In this document: positions 15,902 to 24,578 of the stretch, in pieces
How the letters are laid out: the number at the start of each line of letters is the position of its first letter
Numbering within the stretch: the first letter of the stretch is position 1
Assembly: GCA_030537065.1 (NCBI GenBank)
Contig: JAUNOT010000006.1
Coordinates: 1 to 33,361, forward strand
DNA length: 33,361 nucleotides
Origin: Conchiformibius sp.
Lineage (GTDB): Bacteria > Pseudomonadota > Gammaproteobacteria > Burkholderiales > Neisseriaceae
Reading direction: 5' to 3'
Notes under the pieces: model-generated
What the model was told of the DNA's origin: nothing
Seen by the model: only the letters and a program-made list of their open reading frames with translations
Databases searched by the model: none
Translations under genes and position numbers: made by a program

Positions 15902-17584
15902 TTAAGCGCAAACGTAATCCAACAATGCCCGTCCGCCCTGTTGCACCGCCGCGATAAAGCGTTCCACTTCGTCCTGCTGTTCCGCCTGATGGCTGACGGT
16001 AAACAGCCAGCCCGCCGCCGTCAGCGTGTAGTTAATGCCCAAACCGCCTGCCGAAGTGGGCGCGAAGGCAAAATTCACCACCAAAGCATCATCGCCCAGG
16101 GTAGAAGTAGATAAAAAGTCGGTGGTAAACACGCGGTAGGCAGGGCTGTCAAACCATGTGCATTCAACGCCCTCGTCCAGTGCTTCCCGATGCAGGCCGA
16201 GCAAATGGCGGTTCGCGCCCAAACCCATTTTGGCGGCTTTAACACGGGCTTTATGTTCCGCCAGCGCGGCATCCAAAGCGACACGGTCAGGGCTGCCTGC
16301 CAGCAGTCCACGCACAAACGCCAGTGATTCCTGCGACACAGGGCGTACGCATTCGGTGCGTCCGCATTGGAAATGGCTTACGTCCACCGCTTCATAAGTA
16401 TTGCGTACCTGCCCGTAGGCCGCCAACTGCGCGTATTGCAGCACAAACTGCATCAGCGCGTCTTGGCTGATGCCTTTGGGTATGACCGCACCCTCAAACG
16501 GCACGGTGGTGCTGACCACGCGCATGGCAGCGGCACGGGCGGCATAGTGCTGTTGCCATTGCGGCCACTGTGCTTTCAGGCTGTCGTCCAAATGCCAGCC
16601 GAAACGTTGCGGCACATCGGGTTTTTCCGAAAAATTTTTTTCAGGCAGACTGCCTAATTTATCGGCAGCGCGGGTAACCACGGCTTTTAACGTGCCGCCG
16701 TCTTCCCAAGTGTGTTCGCAATGCAGATACAGACGGCCGGTGGCGGTGTTGTAGCGGAAAGTCATCGGTTTATAAAACCAAATGCCGCAATCGGGGGCAA
16801 AGGCGGCATAGGCCAAATCTTCATCGGCGTTTAAGGCATGGTCGTCCAAGCTGATGTGGAACAAATCCGCTTCCAAATCGTCCAACAACACGGCATTGGC
16901 CGGTTGGCGGCGCAATTCGGCATACAGCGCGGCACCGTCATCGCCGCCCACGCAGGCCGCGACACCCAAAGGATAGGGGTTGTCGTCGTTTTCCGCCAAA
17001 ATCTGTTCCAGTTGGGAACGGAATACGCAGACAGGCAGGACTTCGTCTGCCTTATCAAAGGCCGGCAAACGGTAATACCAACCACGGTACAACACGCCGA
17101 TGGTGCTGCTGTTGTCGGCAAAACGGTAATCGTCGCAGGCTGCCTGCGGAATCCGCGCCGCCCCCTGCACAATCCACCATTGGTTCATACACACCGGATT
17201 GCCCTGCGGCGACACCGGCGTTTCCACACGGCCGTGGCGGTAGTCGGCGCAGACGGCCGCCAATGCCGCCGCCCATTGCGCCAAATCCGCACCCTGCATC
17301 TGAATTTGAAAACCGACGTTGCTGGCCAAAGGCAAAGGCTCGCGGATACGCAGATAGCCGTCCAGCCAAGTATCAATCAGCCAACTGCGGTCGTGCAGAC
17401 GTTCGGCGCGGCGTTGCAGGGCTGCCTGAAGTATGGGCGCGGTGTCCTGTTGGAAAGCACGGGCGGCGGTTTCCGCTTCGGCATAATCTTCATCACTCAA
17501 TAAGGGGCGCACCTGCTGCAAAAAACGCTCAAGCGTGCCGTCCAGTTCGGGAACGGGCAGACGCGGCGGAGTCGGTCGGGTCAT
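15902..17584 (-). CDS. Choline/carnitine O-acyltransferase family enzyme
   Basis: 560 residues, close to animal and fungal carnitine acetyltransferases (about 600). The family transfers acyl groups between CoA and carnitine or choline. The N terminus has the hallmark LPRL-type start (RLPVPELDGTLERFLQQVRP). The catalytic His is His291 in CEHTWEDGG, the equivalent of EHSWGDG in eukaryotic enzymes. YEAVDVSHFQCGRTECVRP (about 398-416) matches the conserved YE..S...F..GRTE..R segment. No signal peptide or membrane segment is seen, so it should be cytoplasmic. It is the last gene of an operon with a BCCT transporter and a microprotein, 12 bp after the latter, which supports a quaternary-ammonium substrate. 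Which alcohol and acyl group it uses cannot be read from sequence. Confidence 0.9.
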   Translation of the reverse strand: MTRPTPPRLPVPELDGTLERFLQQVRPLLSDEDYAEAETAARAFQQDTAPILQAALQRRAERLHDRSWLIDTWLDGYLRIREPLPLASNVGFQIQMQGADLAQWAAALAAVCADYRHGRVETPVSPQGNPVCMNQWWIVQGAARIPQAACDDYRFADNSSTIGVLYRGWYYRLPAFDKADEVLPVCVFRSQLEQILAENDDNPYPLGVAACVGGDDGAALYAELRRQPANAVLLDDLEADLFHISLDDHALNADEDLAYAAFAPDCGIWFYKPMTFRYNTATGRLYLHCEHTWEDGGTLKAVVTRAADKLGSLPEKNFSEKPDVPQRFGWHLDDSLKAQWPQWQQHYAARAAAMRVVSTTVPFEGAVIPKGISQDALMQFVLQYAQLAAYGQVRNTYEAVDVSHFQCGRTECVRPVSQESLAFVRGLLAGSPDRVALDAALAEHKARVKAAKMGLGANRHLLGLHREALDEGVECTWFDSPAYRVFTTDFLSTSTLGDDALVVNFAFAPTSAGGLGINYTLTAAGWLFTVSHQAEQQDEVERFIAAVQQGGRALLDYVCA

Positions 17585-17596
17585 GATTACATCCTG

Positions 17597-17731
17597 TCAA
17601 TCGTCATGTTCAAAAAAAGCCAGCTTGACCACATAGGCCAAAAACAGCAAAGCCGCCAACAACATCAGCGTTTCCGTCAGATTGTCCTGCCAGCTTTGAT
17701 TCCAATACAAAGGGTTGGTTTTAGCGTCCAC
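17597..17731 (-). CDS. 44-residue single-span membrane microprotein
   Basis: The start is the GTG at 17731, seven bases after GGAGGA; the ATG at 17782 lies inside the BCCT gene and has a charged, unlikely N terminus. The protein begins VDAKTNPLYWNQSWQDNL and then has one strongly hydrophobic span (TLMLLAALLFLAYVVKLAFF) ending EHDD. Its first 11 bases overlap the 3' end of the BCCT gene in another frame, and the acyltransferase starts 12 bp after its stop. Overlap and a strong ribosome-binding site imply a translated, coupled gene. By analogy with small subunits of other transporters it may stabilise the BCCT protein; this is inference. Confidence 0.75.
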   Translation of the reverse strand: MDAKTNPLYWNQSWQDNLTETLMLLAALLFLAYVVKLAFFEHDD

Positions 17732-19271
17732 CGCCGTCCTCCGTGCGCGTATCGCGCCGCAACTGCCGCCACAACGCGGCAAACCATAAATACATTACAA
17801 ATACAAAGGGAAAGCCGGAAAACGAACCGACTGCCTTAATCCCCTCAATTTTACCGGTTACCACCACCGCATAAGCAATCAGCGTCATCAGCACGCCCCA
17901 CACCACCGCACGGGTTTTGCTTTCGCTGCGGCCGTCCCGTCCGGTCATCACGCCCAAAGAAATGGCCGCGCTGGTAACGGTGGTCACAATAAAGCCCAAA
18001 AACAGCACCACCGTCAGCGGCTTGGTCGCACCGTTTAGCGGCAGCATATTCAGCAAATGATAAAACGCGCCTTCATAATCGCCCTTTTCGGCAATTTCCG
18101 CCAGCTTGCCCGTGCCTTCCACCGTATCCAGCAGGCTGAATCCGGAAAACACCGCAAACCAAATTACAATAAAACCAGCGGGAACAAGCACCGATGCCAA
18201 AACAAACTCGCGCAACGTGCGGCCGCGCGAAATCTTCGCCAAAAACACGCCCACAAACGGCGCCCACGTTACCCACCACACCCAATACGCCATCGGATAC
18301 CACACCACCCAATCGCGTTTGTGAAACACATACAGCTCAAACGAATGATGCACTGTTTTAGTCAGAATATTGCCCACCGCCACCGTCATCGTACTCAAAA
18401 AATAATGGGTCGGCCCGACCAAAAAAATAAACACCAGCAGCAGTACCGACAAATAGACGGTCAAATTACCCAACAGGCGCATACCCTTTTCAATCGGCAA
18501 CACCGAACCGCCGATATACAGCGCGGCCAATACCGCCAACACCGCCGTTTTCCACAACATTCCCTCAAACGCTGTCGAACCGGTGATGATTTTCAAGCCC
18601 GATGCGATTTGCGCCGCCGCCATGGCGATGGAAGACGATACCGACATGGCAATCGACAGCACCGCCATGCCCGTTACCAAAATACCCAAGGGTTTCGCCC
18701 AGCGTTTGCGGCGGAACGCCGTTTGCAAAGGCGCGGCAGGCGTGCATTCCGTGCCGTGCTGATAAGTAAAATACGCCATCACCAAGCCCGCCACCATATA
18801 CAGCGACCATGCCGGAATCCCCCACACATGCAAGGCCAAACTCATGGCATTGGATACTTGTTCGTGGCGCGGCAAGTGGGCTGCCTGAACACCGATAGGC
18901 GAATGAAAATAGTGCCATAAGGCCTCAATCGGCCCGAAAAAAACAATGCCCACGCCGATACCGGCGGTAAACAGCATATTCATCCACGAAAAAAAGGAAA
19001 AATCCGGCTTGGCATCCGCGCCGCCCAAACGGATGTTGCCGAAACGGCCGGGCAAAGCCACCGCCAAGCCCACCAGCAAAGCCAAAAGCGGCAGCCACAT
19101 AATCAGCCAGTCAAATTCCAAATAGAAAAAGGCACTGACGGCGGTAACCGCACCCGTCAATGCCTGCGGGCGCAACACTGCCGTCAGCGCCATTGCGCCG
19201 ACCAATAAGGCCGTCCAGAGAAAATAGTTGGGACGTTTGCCGTCGGGCAAATCGGAAGGAGTGGGGGACAT
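17721..19271 (-). CDS. BCCT-family betaine/choline/carnitine transporter
   Basis: Inner-membrane secondary transporter, 516 residues, with about twelve hydrophobic spans. Family motifs: GIGVGIVFFG (the BCCT glycine motif), and WVWWVTWAPFVGVFLAKISR followed by GRTLREF (the BCCT tryptophan region plus ISRGRT). The ATG at 19271 is two codons inside a longer TTG frame; AGGG lies just upstream. The helix normally lining the substrate site is divergent here (SSSIAMAAAQIASGL), so the substrate cannot be named with confidence. It is the first gene of a three-gene operon with a microprotein and a carnitine/choline acyltransferase, which favours carnitine or choline. It could also be a plain osmoprotectant transporter. 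Confidence 0.92.
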   Translation of the reverse strand: MSPTPSDLPDGKRPNYFLWTALLVGAMALTAVLRPQALTGAVTAVSAFFYLEFDWLIMWLPLLALLVGLAVALPGRFGNIRLGGADAKPDFSFFSWMNMLFTAGIGVGIVFFGPIEALWHYFHSPIGVQAAHLPRHEQVSNAMSLALHVWGIPAWSLYMVAGLVMAYFTYQHGTECTPAAPLQTAFRRKRWAKPLGILVTGMAVLSIAMSVSSSIAMAAAQIASGLKIITGSTAFEGMLWKTAVLAVLAALYIGGSVLPIEKGMRLLGNLTVYLSVLLLVFIFLVGPTHYFLSTMTVAVGNILTKTVHHSFELYVFHKRDWVVWYPMAYWVWWVTWAPFVGVFLAKISRGRTLREFVLASVLVPAGFIVIWFAVFSGFSLLDTVEGTGKLAEIAEKGDYEGAFYHLLNMLPLNGATKPLTVVLFLGFIVTTVTSAAISLGVMTGRDGRSESKTRAVVWGVLMTLIAYAVVVTGKIEGIKAVGSFSGFPFVFVMYLWFAALWRQLRRDTRTEDGGGR

Positions 19272-19378
19272 ACGCAAACCCTGTTATGGTGGATAAAGGG
19301 GCGTGTGTGTGATGGGCTTTATAATTTTTATCAAACGTAAACGCTATGCTAACATTTTGCCGCCGTAAAGCCAAGCGC

Positions 19379-19390
19379 AGGCAGCCTGAA
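19379..19390 (+). repeat. DNA uptake sequence (AGGCAGCCTGAA)
   Basis: Non-palindromic copy in the divergent gap between the BCCT gene and the lipoprotein gene. A degenerate copy (TTTCAAGCAGCCGGAAA) follows it at about 19404. Apart from a weak TTTACA/GAAAAT pair near 19442-19470 I see nothing else in this gap. Confidence 0.75.
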
Positions 19391-19539
19391 AGCGGTTGTT
19401 TGGTTTCAAGCAGCCGGAAACGGAAAAGGCAGAATAATTTCTTTACAAACCAAAGTATTTAATAGAAAATCATAACTGTTGTCCCCTGTTGTCAGGTGCA
19501 GGCAGCCCTTTTTTCAACCTACCCCGAAAGAAGCAAATT

Positions 19540-20640
19540 ATGCGTACACTCTTAACCGCCCTTACCGCCGCACTGACACTCGGTGCGTGCAGCACACTGC
19601 CCACAGAACAGCCCGACCAAATGCTGCGTCAGGCAATGAAACGCCAATTCACCCACGACAACCAATACCGTTTTAACGGCGAAATGCGTTTTACCATGCC
19701 TAACCTCGGTCAAACAGAGGACGAATCTTGGGTAAAACATTTTATGGACTCCTTGTCGCTGCCGGTTAGCGGGGCGGTTGATTTACCCGCCGGCAAAGTG
19801 GAAATGACCGCAGAAATACGCTACCGCCACCCCAACGTACTGGCTTCGGTAAAACTGCCGATACTGCTGGATATGAAGCAGGCCGCACTGTATGCCGATG
19901 CCCGCGCCGTTACCACCATTACCGATTTATTGGATAAAAAATACATACCCAAAGTGGGCGACAAGATGCTGAAGCTGTCGCTGCCTGAAGAAGAACGCAA
20001 GCAATTTCCGCTTAAAACCTTGGCCAAAGCCCTGCCGGAAGCATTTGACCAAAGCTGGGCTTCTCTGCCCAAAGAGCGTTTCCAACTGCGCGAAATGGAT
20101 GAGTACGGCAAACAAAGCGGTGCCGCCTACCGTGTCGGCTACCGTGCCAATGGTAACGACAGTATGCGAATGGGGCAGGCTTTCGGCGACAGTTTGAGCA
20201 AGCAGCTGGAACAACAGGGCGGCGAAGAAGGCATCAGTGCCGAAAATTATCAAAAGGCTGTTGAGTTGCTGAAAAAAATCGGACAACTTTATCATCATCC
20301 TGCCAAATTGCTGTCGTCCGATATTCCTGCTGAAGAACAGGAAAAAATGCAGCAAACCATGCAAAAATCCATGCAGGAAATGGAAATGGACGATGATGTT
20401 TATTTGGACAGAAAAGGGCGCATGGTTGCCCGGAAAATGACTGTATTTTCCACGATTGATGACAGCGATAAGAAATTACACGCGACAATCATGTCGCGTC
20501 TCCAATACGGCAAACCGCAGTTTACCTTGCAGCCTGATGAAAATAATACGTTGAATGTGAATTGTATATTTGACAAATCACCTTGTCCGTGGGAATCTTC
20601 CGAGCGTGAGGGCGGTAAGGGGCAAACAGATAAACCGTAA
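19540..20640 (+). CDS. Putative lipoprotein of unknown function
   Basis: 366 residues from the ATG at 19540, preceded by GAAAGAAG; the frame upstream to 19489 has no signal and is excluded. MRTLLTALTAALTLGAC is a lipoprotein signal peptide with lipobox LGAC and lipidated Cys17, so it should be anchored in the inner or outer membrane, facing the periplasm. The rest is soluble, mixed alpha/beta, with a repeated-strand start (FNGEMRFTMP, KVEMTAEIRY), a Met/Glu/Gln-rich helical stretch near residues 265-290 (EEQEKMQQTMQKSMQEMEM), and two late Cys (NCIFDKSPC). I do not recognise the family. A good terminator follows. Confidence 0.82.
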   Translation: MRTLLTALTAALTLGACSTLPTEQPDQMLRQAMKRQFTHDNQYRFNGEMRFTMPNLGQTEDESWVKHFMDSLSLPVSGAVDLPAGKVEMTAEIRYRHPNVLASVKLPILLDMKQAALYADARAVTTITDLLDKKYIPKVGDKMLKLSLPEEERKQFPLKTLAKALPEAFDQSWASLPKERFQLREMDEYGKQSGAAYRVGYRANGNDSMRMGQAFGDSLSKQLEQQGGEEGISAENYQKAVELLKKIGQLYHHPAKLLSSDIPAEEQEKMQQTMQKSMQEMEMDDDVYLDRKGRMVARKMTVFSTIDDSDKKLHATIMSRLQYGKPQFTLQPDENNTLNVNCIFDKSPCPWESSEREGGKGQTDKP

Positions 20641-20670
20641 CGGTTTTAAATTGAATCGGCTGTAAATTGT

Positions 20671-20702
20671 CCCCCTGCGTTTTAAACGTAGGGGGATTTT
20701 TC
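20671..20702 (+). terminator. Rho-independent terminator after the lipoprotein gene
   Basis: CCCCCTGCGTTT (20671-20682) pairs with AAACGTAGGGGG (20684-20695), one G-T wobble, followed by ATTTTTCC. It lies 30 bases after the stop codon. The folded loop will open several base pairs at the tip. Confidence 0.88.
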
Positions 20703-20707
20703 CTGTT

Positions 20708-20724
20708 TTTCAGGCAGCCTGAAA
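20708..20724. repeat. DNA uptake sequence (palindromic, central A)
   Basis: TTTCAGGCAGCCTGAAA between the convergent lipoprotein and agmatinase genes, six bases from the agmatinase stop codon. Confidence 0.82.
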
Positions 20725-20730
20725 AGCGTG

Positions 20731-21702
20731 TTACAACTTGCCCGCCACTTTGCGGTTACGCAGCAAACACAGCATATCCGCCGCCACATGCGCCGCCGCA
20801 ATCGCAGTAATTTCGGCGTGGTCGTAGGCGGGGGCAACTTCCACCACGTCCATGCCGACAATATTTACATCACCCAGTTTACGCAAAATGCTCAAAGCGG
20901 TGTGCGAAGACAGGCCGCCGGGGACGGGCGTACCCGTACCGGGGGCGAATGCGGGGTCAAGCACGTCAATATCAAAAGTCAGGTAAACGGGATTATCGCC
21001 GACAATTTCGTAAATCCGTGCCACGGTGGCATCAATGCCGTTTTCATGCACCCACGGCGCAAACAGCATATTCATGCCCATAAAGTCGCTGTTCCAAGTG
21101 CGGATGCCCACCTGAACCGATGTTTTCGGGTCAATCAGGCCGTTTTTCACCGCTTTGTAAAACATGGTGCCGTGGTTGAGCGAATCTTCTTCATCGTCCG
21201 GCCAAGTGTCGCAATGCGCGTCAAAATGCAGCAGGGTTAAGGGTTTGCCGTATTTTTCCGCGTGCGCCTGCAACAGGGGGTAAGTGATGTAGTGGTCGCC
21301 GCCGAAGGTCAGCATTTTGGCATTGCTGTTCAAAATAATGTCGCGGGCGTGTTGGACAATGCTTTCGCGCACCGTCCACGGGCGGTGGGCGTCAAACCAG
21401 CAATCGCCGTAATCCACCACCGCCAAATCGTCAAACGGGTCAAAGCCCCACGGAAACAGGTTCAGTTCGGCCAGTTGCACGCTGGCGGCACGCACCGCCG
21501 CCGGCCCCAAACGCGCACCGGAACGGAAAGTGGTGGCCAAATCCAAAGGCACGCCCGACACGGCCACATCCACGCCGTCCAAATTGCGCGTGTAGTTGCG
21601 GCGCATAAACGATAATGCGCCGGCATAGGTGTTTTCAATGACGCTGCCCATCAGGCCTTGGCGGCGGAAAGCGGCATCGCCGATAATTTTTTCATTGCTC
21701 AC
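20731..21702 (-). CDS. speB: Agmatinase (ureohydrolase family)
   Basis: Hydrolyses agmatine to putrescine and urea, using a di-manganese centre; cytoplasmic, 323 residues. Metal ligands are visible in FGGDHYITYP, HFDAHCDTW and TFDIDVLDPAFAPGTGTP, with GTPVPGGL following. This is the ureohydrolase pattern, and the length and GTGTPVPGG fit agmatinase better than arginase, but a guanidinobutyrase or related enzyme is possible. The start is a GTG at 21702 with AAGGA about ten bases upstream. No arginine decarboxylase is in the window. It is monocistronic or follows lctP past a strong terminator. Confidence 0.9.
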   Translation of the reverse strand: MSNEKIIGDAAFRRQGLMGSVIENTYAGALSFMRRNYTRNLDGVDVAVSGVPLDLATTFRSGARLGPAAVRAASVQLAELNLFPWGFDPFDDLAVVDYGDCWFDAHRPWTVRESIVQHARDIILNSNAKMLTFGGDHYITYPLLQAHAEKYGKPLTLLHFDAHCDTWPDDEEDSLNHGTMFYKAVKNGLIDPKTSVQVGIRTWNSDFMGMNMLFAPWVHENGIDATVARIYEIVGDNPVYLTFDIDVLDPAFAPGTGTPVPGGLSSHTALSILRKLGDVNIVGMDVVEVAPAYDHAEITAIAAAHVAADMLCLLRNRKVAGKL

Positions 21703-21736
21703 GGTTGTGTGTCCTTATTTAACGGGGAAAATCGGT

Positions 21737-21753
21737 TTTCAGGCAGCCTGAAA
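21737..21753. repeat. DNA uptake sequence (palindromic, central A)
   Basis: TTTCAGGCAGCCTGAAA about 35 bases upstream of the agmatinase start. Confidence 0.82.
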
Positions 21754-21787
21754 GCCGTTCAGCCGCCCTTATATCACAAATTAAGCC

Positions 21788-21829
21788 AATCAAAAACCGC
21801 CCGCGGCAAAGCACGGGCGGTTTTTGATT
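21788..21829. terminator. Bidirectional rho-independent terminator downstream of lctP
   Basis: AATCAAAAACCGCCCG (21788-21803) is perfectly complementary to 21814-21829, with a ten-base loop and an A/T-tract at both ends of the stem. It lies about 13 bases after the lctP stop codon (bottom strand) and separates lctP from speB. Confidence 0.9.
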
Positions 21830-21841
21830 CAGGCAGCAGCC

Positions 21842-23488
21842 TTATTTAGTAAAGAAAATCAGCGTCCACGGGAACACATAAGCCTGCAGCAGGGTCAGAA
21901 TGCCGACAAACACACAGAAAATCAAACTGTGTTTGACGGTAAAGCGGAACAGATTGGATTCCTTACCTTCCAAGCCCACAGCCGCACAAGCCACCGCGAT
22001 GGATTGCGGCGAAATCATTTTGCCGGTTACCCCGCCGGTGGTATTGGCGGCCACCGTCAGCTCGGGTGCGATGCCCAACTGATTGGCGGTGCTGGCCTGC
22101 AATGAACCGAACAGCGCATTGGCGGAAGTGTCCGAACCGGTCAGGAACACGCCCAGCCAGCCCAAGAACGGCGAGAAGAAGGGGAACAGCGCGCCGGTGT
22201 TGGCCAACACCAAAGCCAGCGTGGAAGACAGGCCGGAATAGTTGGCCACAAAGGCAAAGCCCAATACCAAACCGATGGACAGAATGGAAAAACGCAATTC
22301 ATGCAAAGTTTCGCCAAAGGTTTTGACCGCATCGGCCGGTTTCATTTTCAACAGGATAATGCTGACCAAAGCCGACAGCAGAATGGCGGTGCCGACCGCG
22401 CTTAACAGGTTCAGTTTGAACACGGCCGCATAAGCGGTCGGTTCGCTGACAATCGGTGCGGCTTTCATCACCAGATTGTGCAGACCCGGCCATTCAATTT
22501 TGATTTGGCTGATGGCATCCAAGCCTTCTTTTAAAGGTTTGAGTGTCCACAGGCTGACAAAAACGGTCAGGATGCCGAAAGGCGACCAAGCTTTAACAAT
22601 TTGCGCGGTGGTGTAACCGGAATCTTTGCGGGCGGCCGGTTTTTTCATGCCGTCAAAGGTAAAGATTTCTTCAGGCTGCCATTTTTTCAAGAACAGCGAC
22701 AAGCAAATCAGGCTAACCAAAGCCGAAGTAACGTCCGGCAGCTCTGGGCCGATAAAGTTAGCAGTAATAAATTGGGTAATCGCAAAAGACACGCCTGCCA
22801 CCAAAATCGCCGGCCAAGTCTGACGGATGCCGCGCATACCGTCCATCATCGCCACCAGCCAGAACGGAACGATAATAGACAAAATCGGCAGTTGGCGTCC
22901 GGCTACCTGACCGATGTGGTAGGCATCCAAACCCGACACCTGTCCGGCCACAATAATCGGAATACCCATCGCACCGAAAGCCACCGGCGCGGTGTTGGCA
23001 ATCAGACACAAACCGGCGGCATAAAGCGGGTTAAAGCCCAAGCCCACCAGCAGGGCGGCGGTAATCGCCACCGGCGCACCGAAACCGGCCGCACCTTCCA
23101 AAAACGCACCGAATGAAAAACCAACCAGCAGCATTTGCAGGCGTTGGTCTTCGGTAATGGAAATGACAGACGAGCGGATAATGTCAAACTGTCCTGTTTT
23201 TACGGTGATTTTGTATAAAAATACCGCCGTAATAATAATCCATGCAATCGGCCACAAACCGTAGGCAAAGCCGTACAGCGCAGATGACACGGCCATGCCC
23301 GCCGGCATACCGAAACCGACAATGGCCACACCCAAGGCAATCAGCAGGGTAAACAAACCCGCCATATAGCCTTTCATTTTCAGTATGGTCAGCGCCACAA
23401 AAAAGAACACAATCGGCAGCAGTGCCACAGCCGCCGTCAAAAGCTGGCTGCCTCCTACCGCCGAATAATTTTGAACCCATGTTTCCAT
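21842..23488 (-). CDS. lctP: L-lactate permease
   Basis: Inner-membrane proton-coupled lactate (and glycolate) uptake protein of the LctP family, 548 residues, with twelve or more hydrophobic spans. It has the family segments [37 protein letters not shown] and [18 protein letters not shown]. The ATG at 23488 follows AGGAG by 11 bases; a GTG four codons upstream overlaps that site and is excluded. Lactate is a major carbon source for Neisseriaceae in the host. A near-consensus promoter lies about 130 bases upstream. A DUF3683-type oxidoreductase that could act on 2-hydroxyacids lies about 4 kb away but is a separate unit. Confidence 0.95.
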   Translation of the reverse strand: METWVQNYSAVGGSQLLTAAVALLPIVFFFVALTILKMKGYMAGLFTLLIALGVAIVGFGMPAGMAVSSALYGFAYGLWPIAWIIITAVFLYKITVKTGQFDIIRSSVISITEDQRLQMLLVGFSFGAFLEGAAGFGAPVAITAALLVGLGFNPLYAAGLCLIANTAPVAFGAMGIPIIVAGQVSGLDAYHIGQVAGRQLPILSIIVPFWLVAMMDGMRGIRQTWPAILVAGVSFAITQFITANFIGPELPDVTSALVSLICLSLFLKKWQPEEIFTFDGMKKPAARKDSGYTTAQIVKAWSPFGILTVFVSLWTLKPLKEGLDAISQIKIEWPGLHNLVMKAAPIVSEPTAYAAVFKLNLLSAVGTAILLSALVSIILLKMKPADAVKTFGETLHELRFSILSIGLVLGFAFVANYSGLSSTLALVLANTGALFPFFSPFLGWLGVFLTGSDTSANALFGSLQASTANQLGIAPELTVAANTTGGVTGKMISPQSIAVACAAVGLEGKESNLFRFTVKHSLIFCVFVGILTLLQAYVFPWTLIFFTK

Positions 23489-23619
23489 GATGTGATTCAC
23501 TCCTGATGAAGTATGATGATAAAAAAACCGTCCTGTGAAAACATCCTGCCGCCACCCGTCAGACGGTACGGCGGAAAGTCTGTCCCCAAGATGGTTTGCA
23601 TTTGCGAAAGCAATCCGAC

Positions 23620-23648
23620 ACTTTACAAAAACCTTACGTTTTAGTCAA
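23620..23648 (-). promoter_or_regulatory. lctP promoter
   Basis: On the bottom strand TTGACT (23643-23648), a 17-base spacer and TAAAGT (23620-23625). Transcription would start near 23612, leaving an untranslated leader of about 125 bases. The leader has a GACGGT/ACCGTC pair with a T-run (23520-23567) that might fold. Confidence 0.65.
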
Positions 23649-23711
23649 TTACCCCGTCTTTCATCAAGCGTGGGTTGTTTAAACAAAAAAGAATTTTTCT
23701 CATCCGGAATG

Positions 23712-23749
23712 TTTCAGGCAGCCTGAAAGCGGTTTCAGGCTGCCTGAAA
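23712..23749. terminator. Paired palindromic DUS downstream of parA
   Basis: TTTCAGGCAGCCTGAAA (23712-23728) and TTTCAGGCTGCCTGAAA (23733-23749) lie four bases apart and are exact inverted copies of each other. They could fold as one 17-bp hairpin. They lie just after the parA stop codon on the bottom strand. Confidence 0.72.
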
Positions 23750-23765
23750 TAGGGAAAAAACTCGT

Positions 23766-24575
23766 TTAAAACACCAGCATTTTTTTCAAATAACCCTGCA
23801 TGGCAGGCGGTTCTTTCATCGCCAGCAGTTCGTCGGCCAAATCTAAATAGGCCTGTGTGCCTTTGGCTTTTTCATCATAAGCCAGCGCGGGCATACCGTG
23901 GCTGGGGGCTTCCGCCAAACGCACATTGCGCGGAATGGTGGTATCCAAAACACGTTGGCCGAAATAATTGCGTAACTGGCTGCTTACTTCCAGCGACAGG
24001 CGGTTTTGGCTGGTAAACATCACAAACACCACACCGGCAATATCCAGCTTCGGATTGATGGTTTGGCGGATGCGGCGGATGGTGGTGAGCAGGTCGGAAA
24101 TGCCTTCTAAAGCGTAATATTCGCACAACATCGGAATCAATACGCTGTCGGCGGCCGCCAGCCCGTTCAGCATCAGCAGGGACAGGGTGGGCGGGCAGTC
24201 AATCAGAATATAGTCATAACGGTCGGCTATCGGTGCAATCGCGTTTTTCAGACACAGTTCGCGGGCAGGCTTGTCCATCAGGCGCACGTCCACACCGGTC
24301 AGGTCGCGGTTGGAGGCCAATACGTCGTAATGGCCGGTTGGGCTGGACAGTACTGCCTGTTCCATGGCGGTATCACCCAACAGAACGTGCAGCGTACCGT
24401 AGCGGAAGCTGTTTTTGTCAATGCCGCTGCCCATCGTAGCGTTGCCCTGCGGATCCAAATCAATCAGCAGCACCCGTTTGCCGCGGTGGGCAAACGAAGC
24501 CGCCAGATTAACGGCCGTTGTGGTTTTGCCGACACCGCCTTTTTGGTTGCAGACAGTCATAATTTTTGCACTCAT
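23766..24575 (-). CDS. parA: ParA/Soj chromosome-partitioning ATPase
   Basis: A Walker-type ATPase, 269 residues, that drives chromosome origin segregation with ParB. The deviant Walker A is KGGVGKTTTAVNLA near residues 12-25; other motifs are LLIDLDPQGNATMG and YDYILIDCPPTLSLL. It starts three bases after the rsmG stop codon, so the two are co-transcribed. In many bacteria parB follows directly; here a paired DUS hairpin and the lctP leader follow instead, and no parB is in the window. It most resembles chromosomal Soj; a plasmid-type ParA is unlikely next to rsmG. Confidence 0.95.
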   Translation of the reverse strand: MSAKIMTVCNQKGGVGKTTTAVNLAASFAHRGKRVLLIDLDPQGNATMGSGIDKNSFRYGTLHVLLGDTAMEQAVLSSPTGHYDVLASNRDLTGVDVRLMDKPARELCLKNAIAPIADRYDYILIDCPPTLSLLMLNGLAAADSVLIPMLCEYYALEGISDLLTTIRRIRQTINPKLDIAGVVFVMFTSQNRLSLEVSSQLRNYFGQRVLDTTIPRNVRLAEAPSHGMPALAYDEKAKGTQAYLDLADELLAMKEPPAMQGYLKKMLVF

Positions 24576-24578
24576 GGT

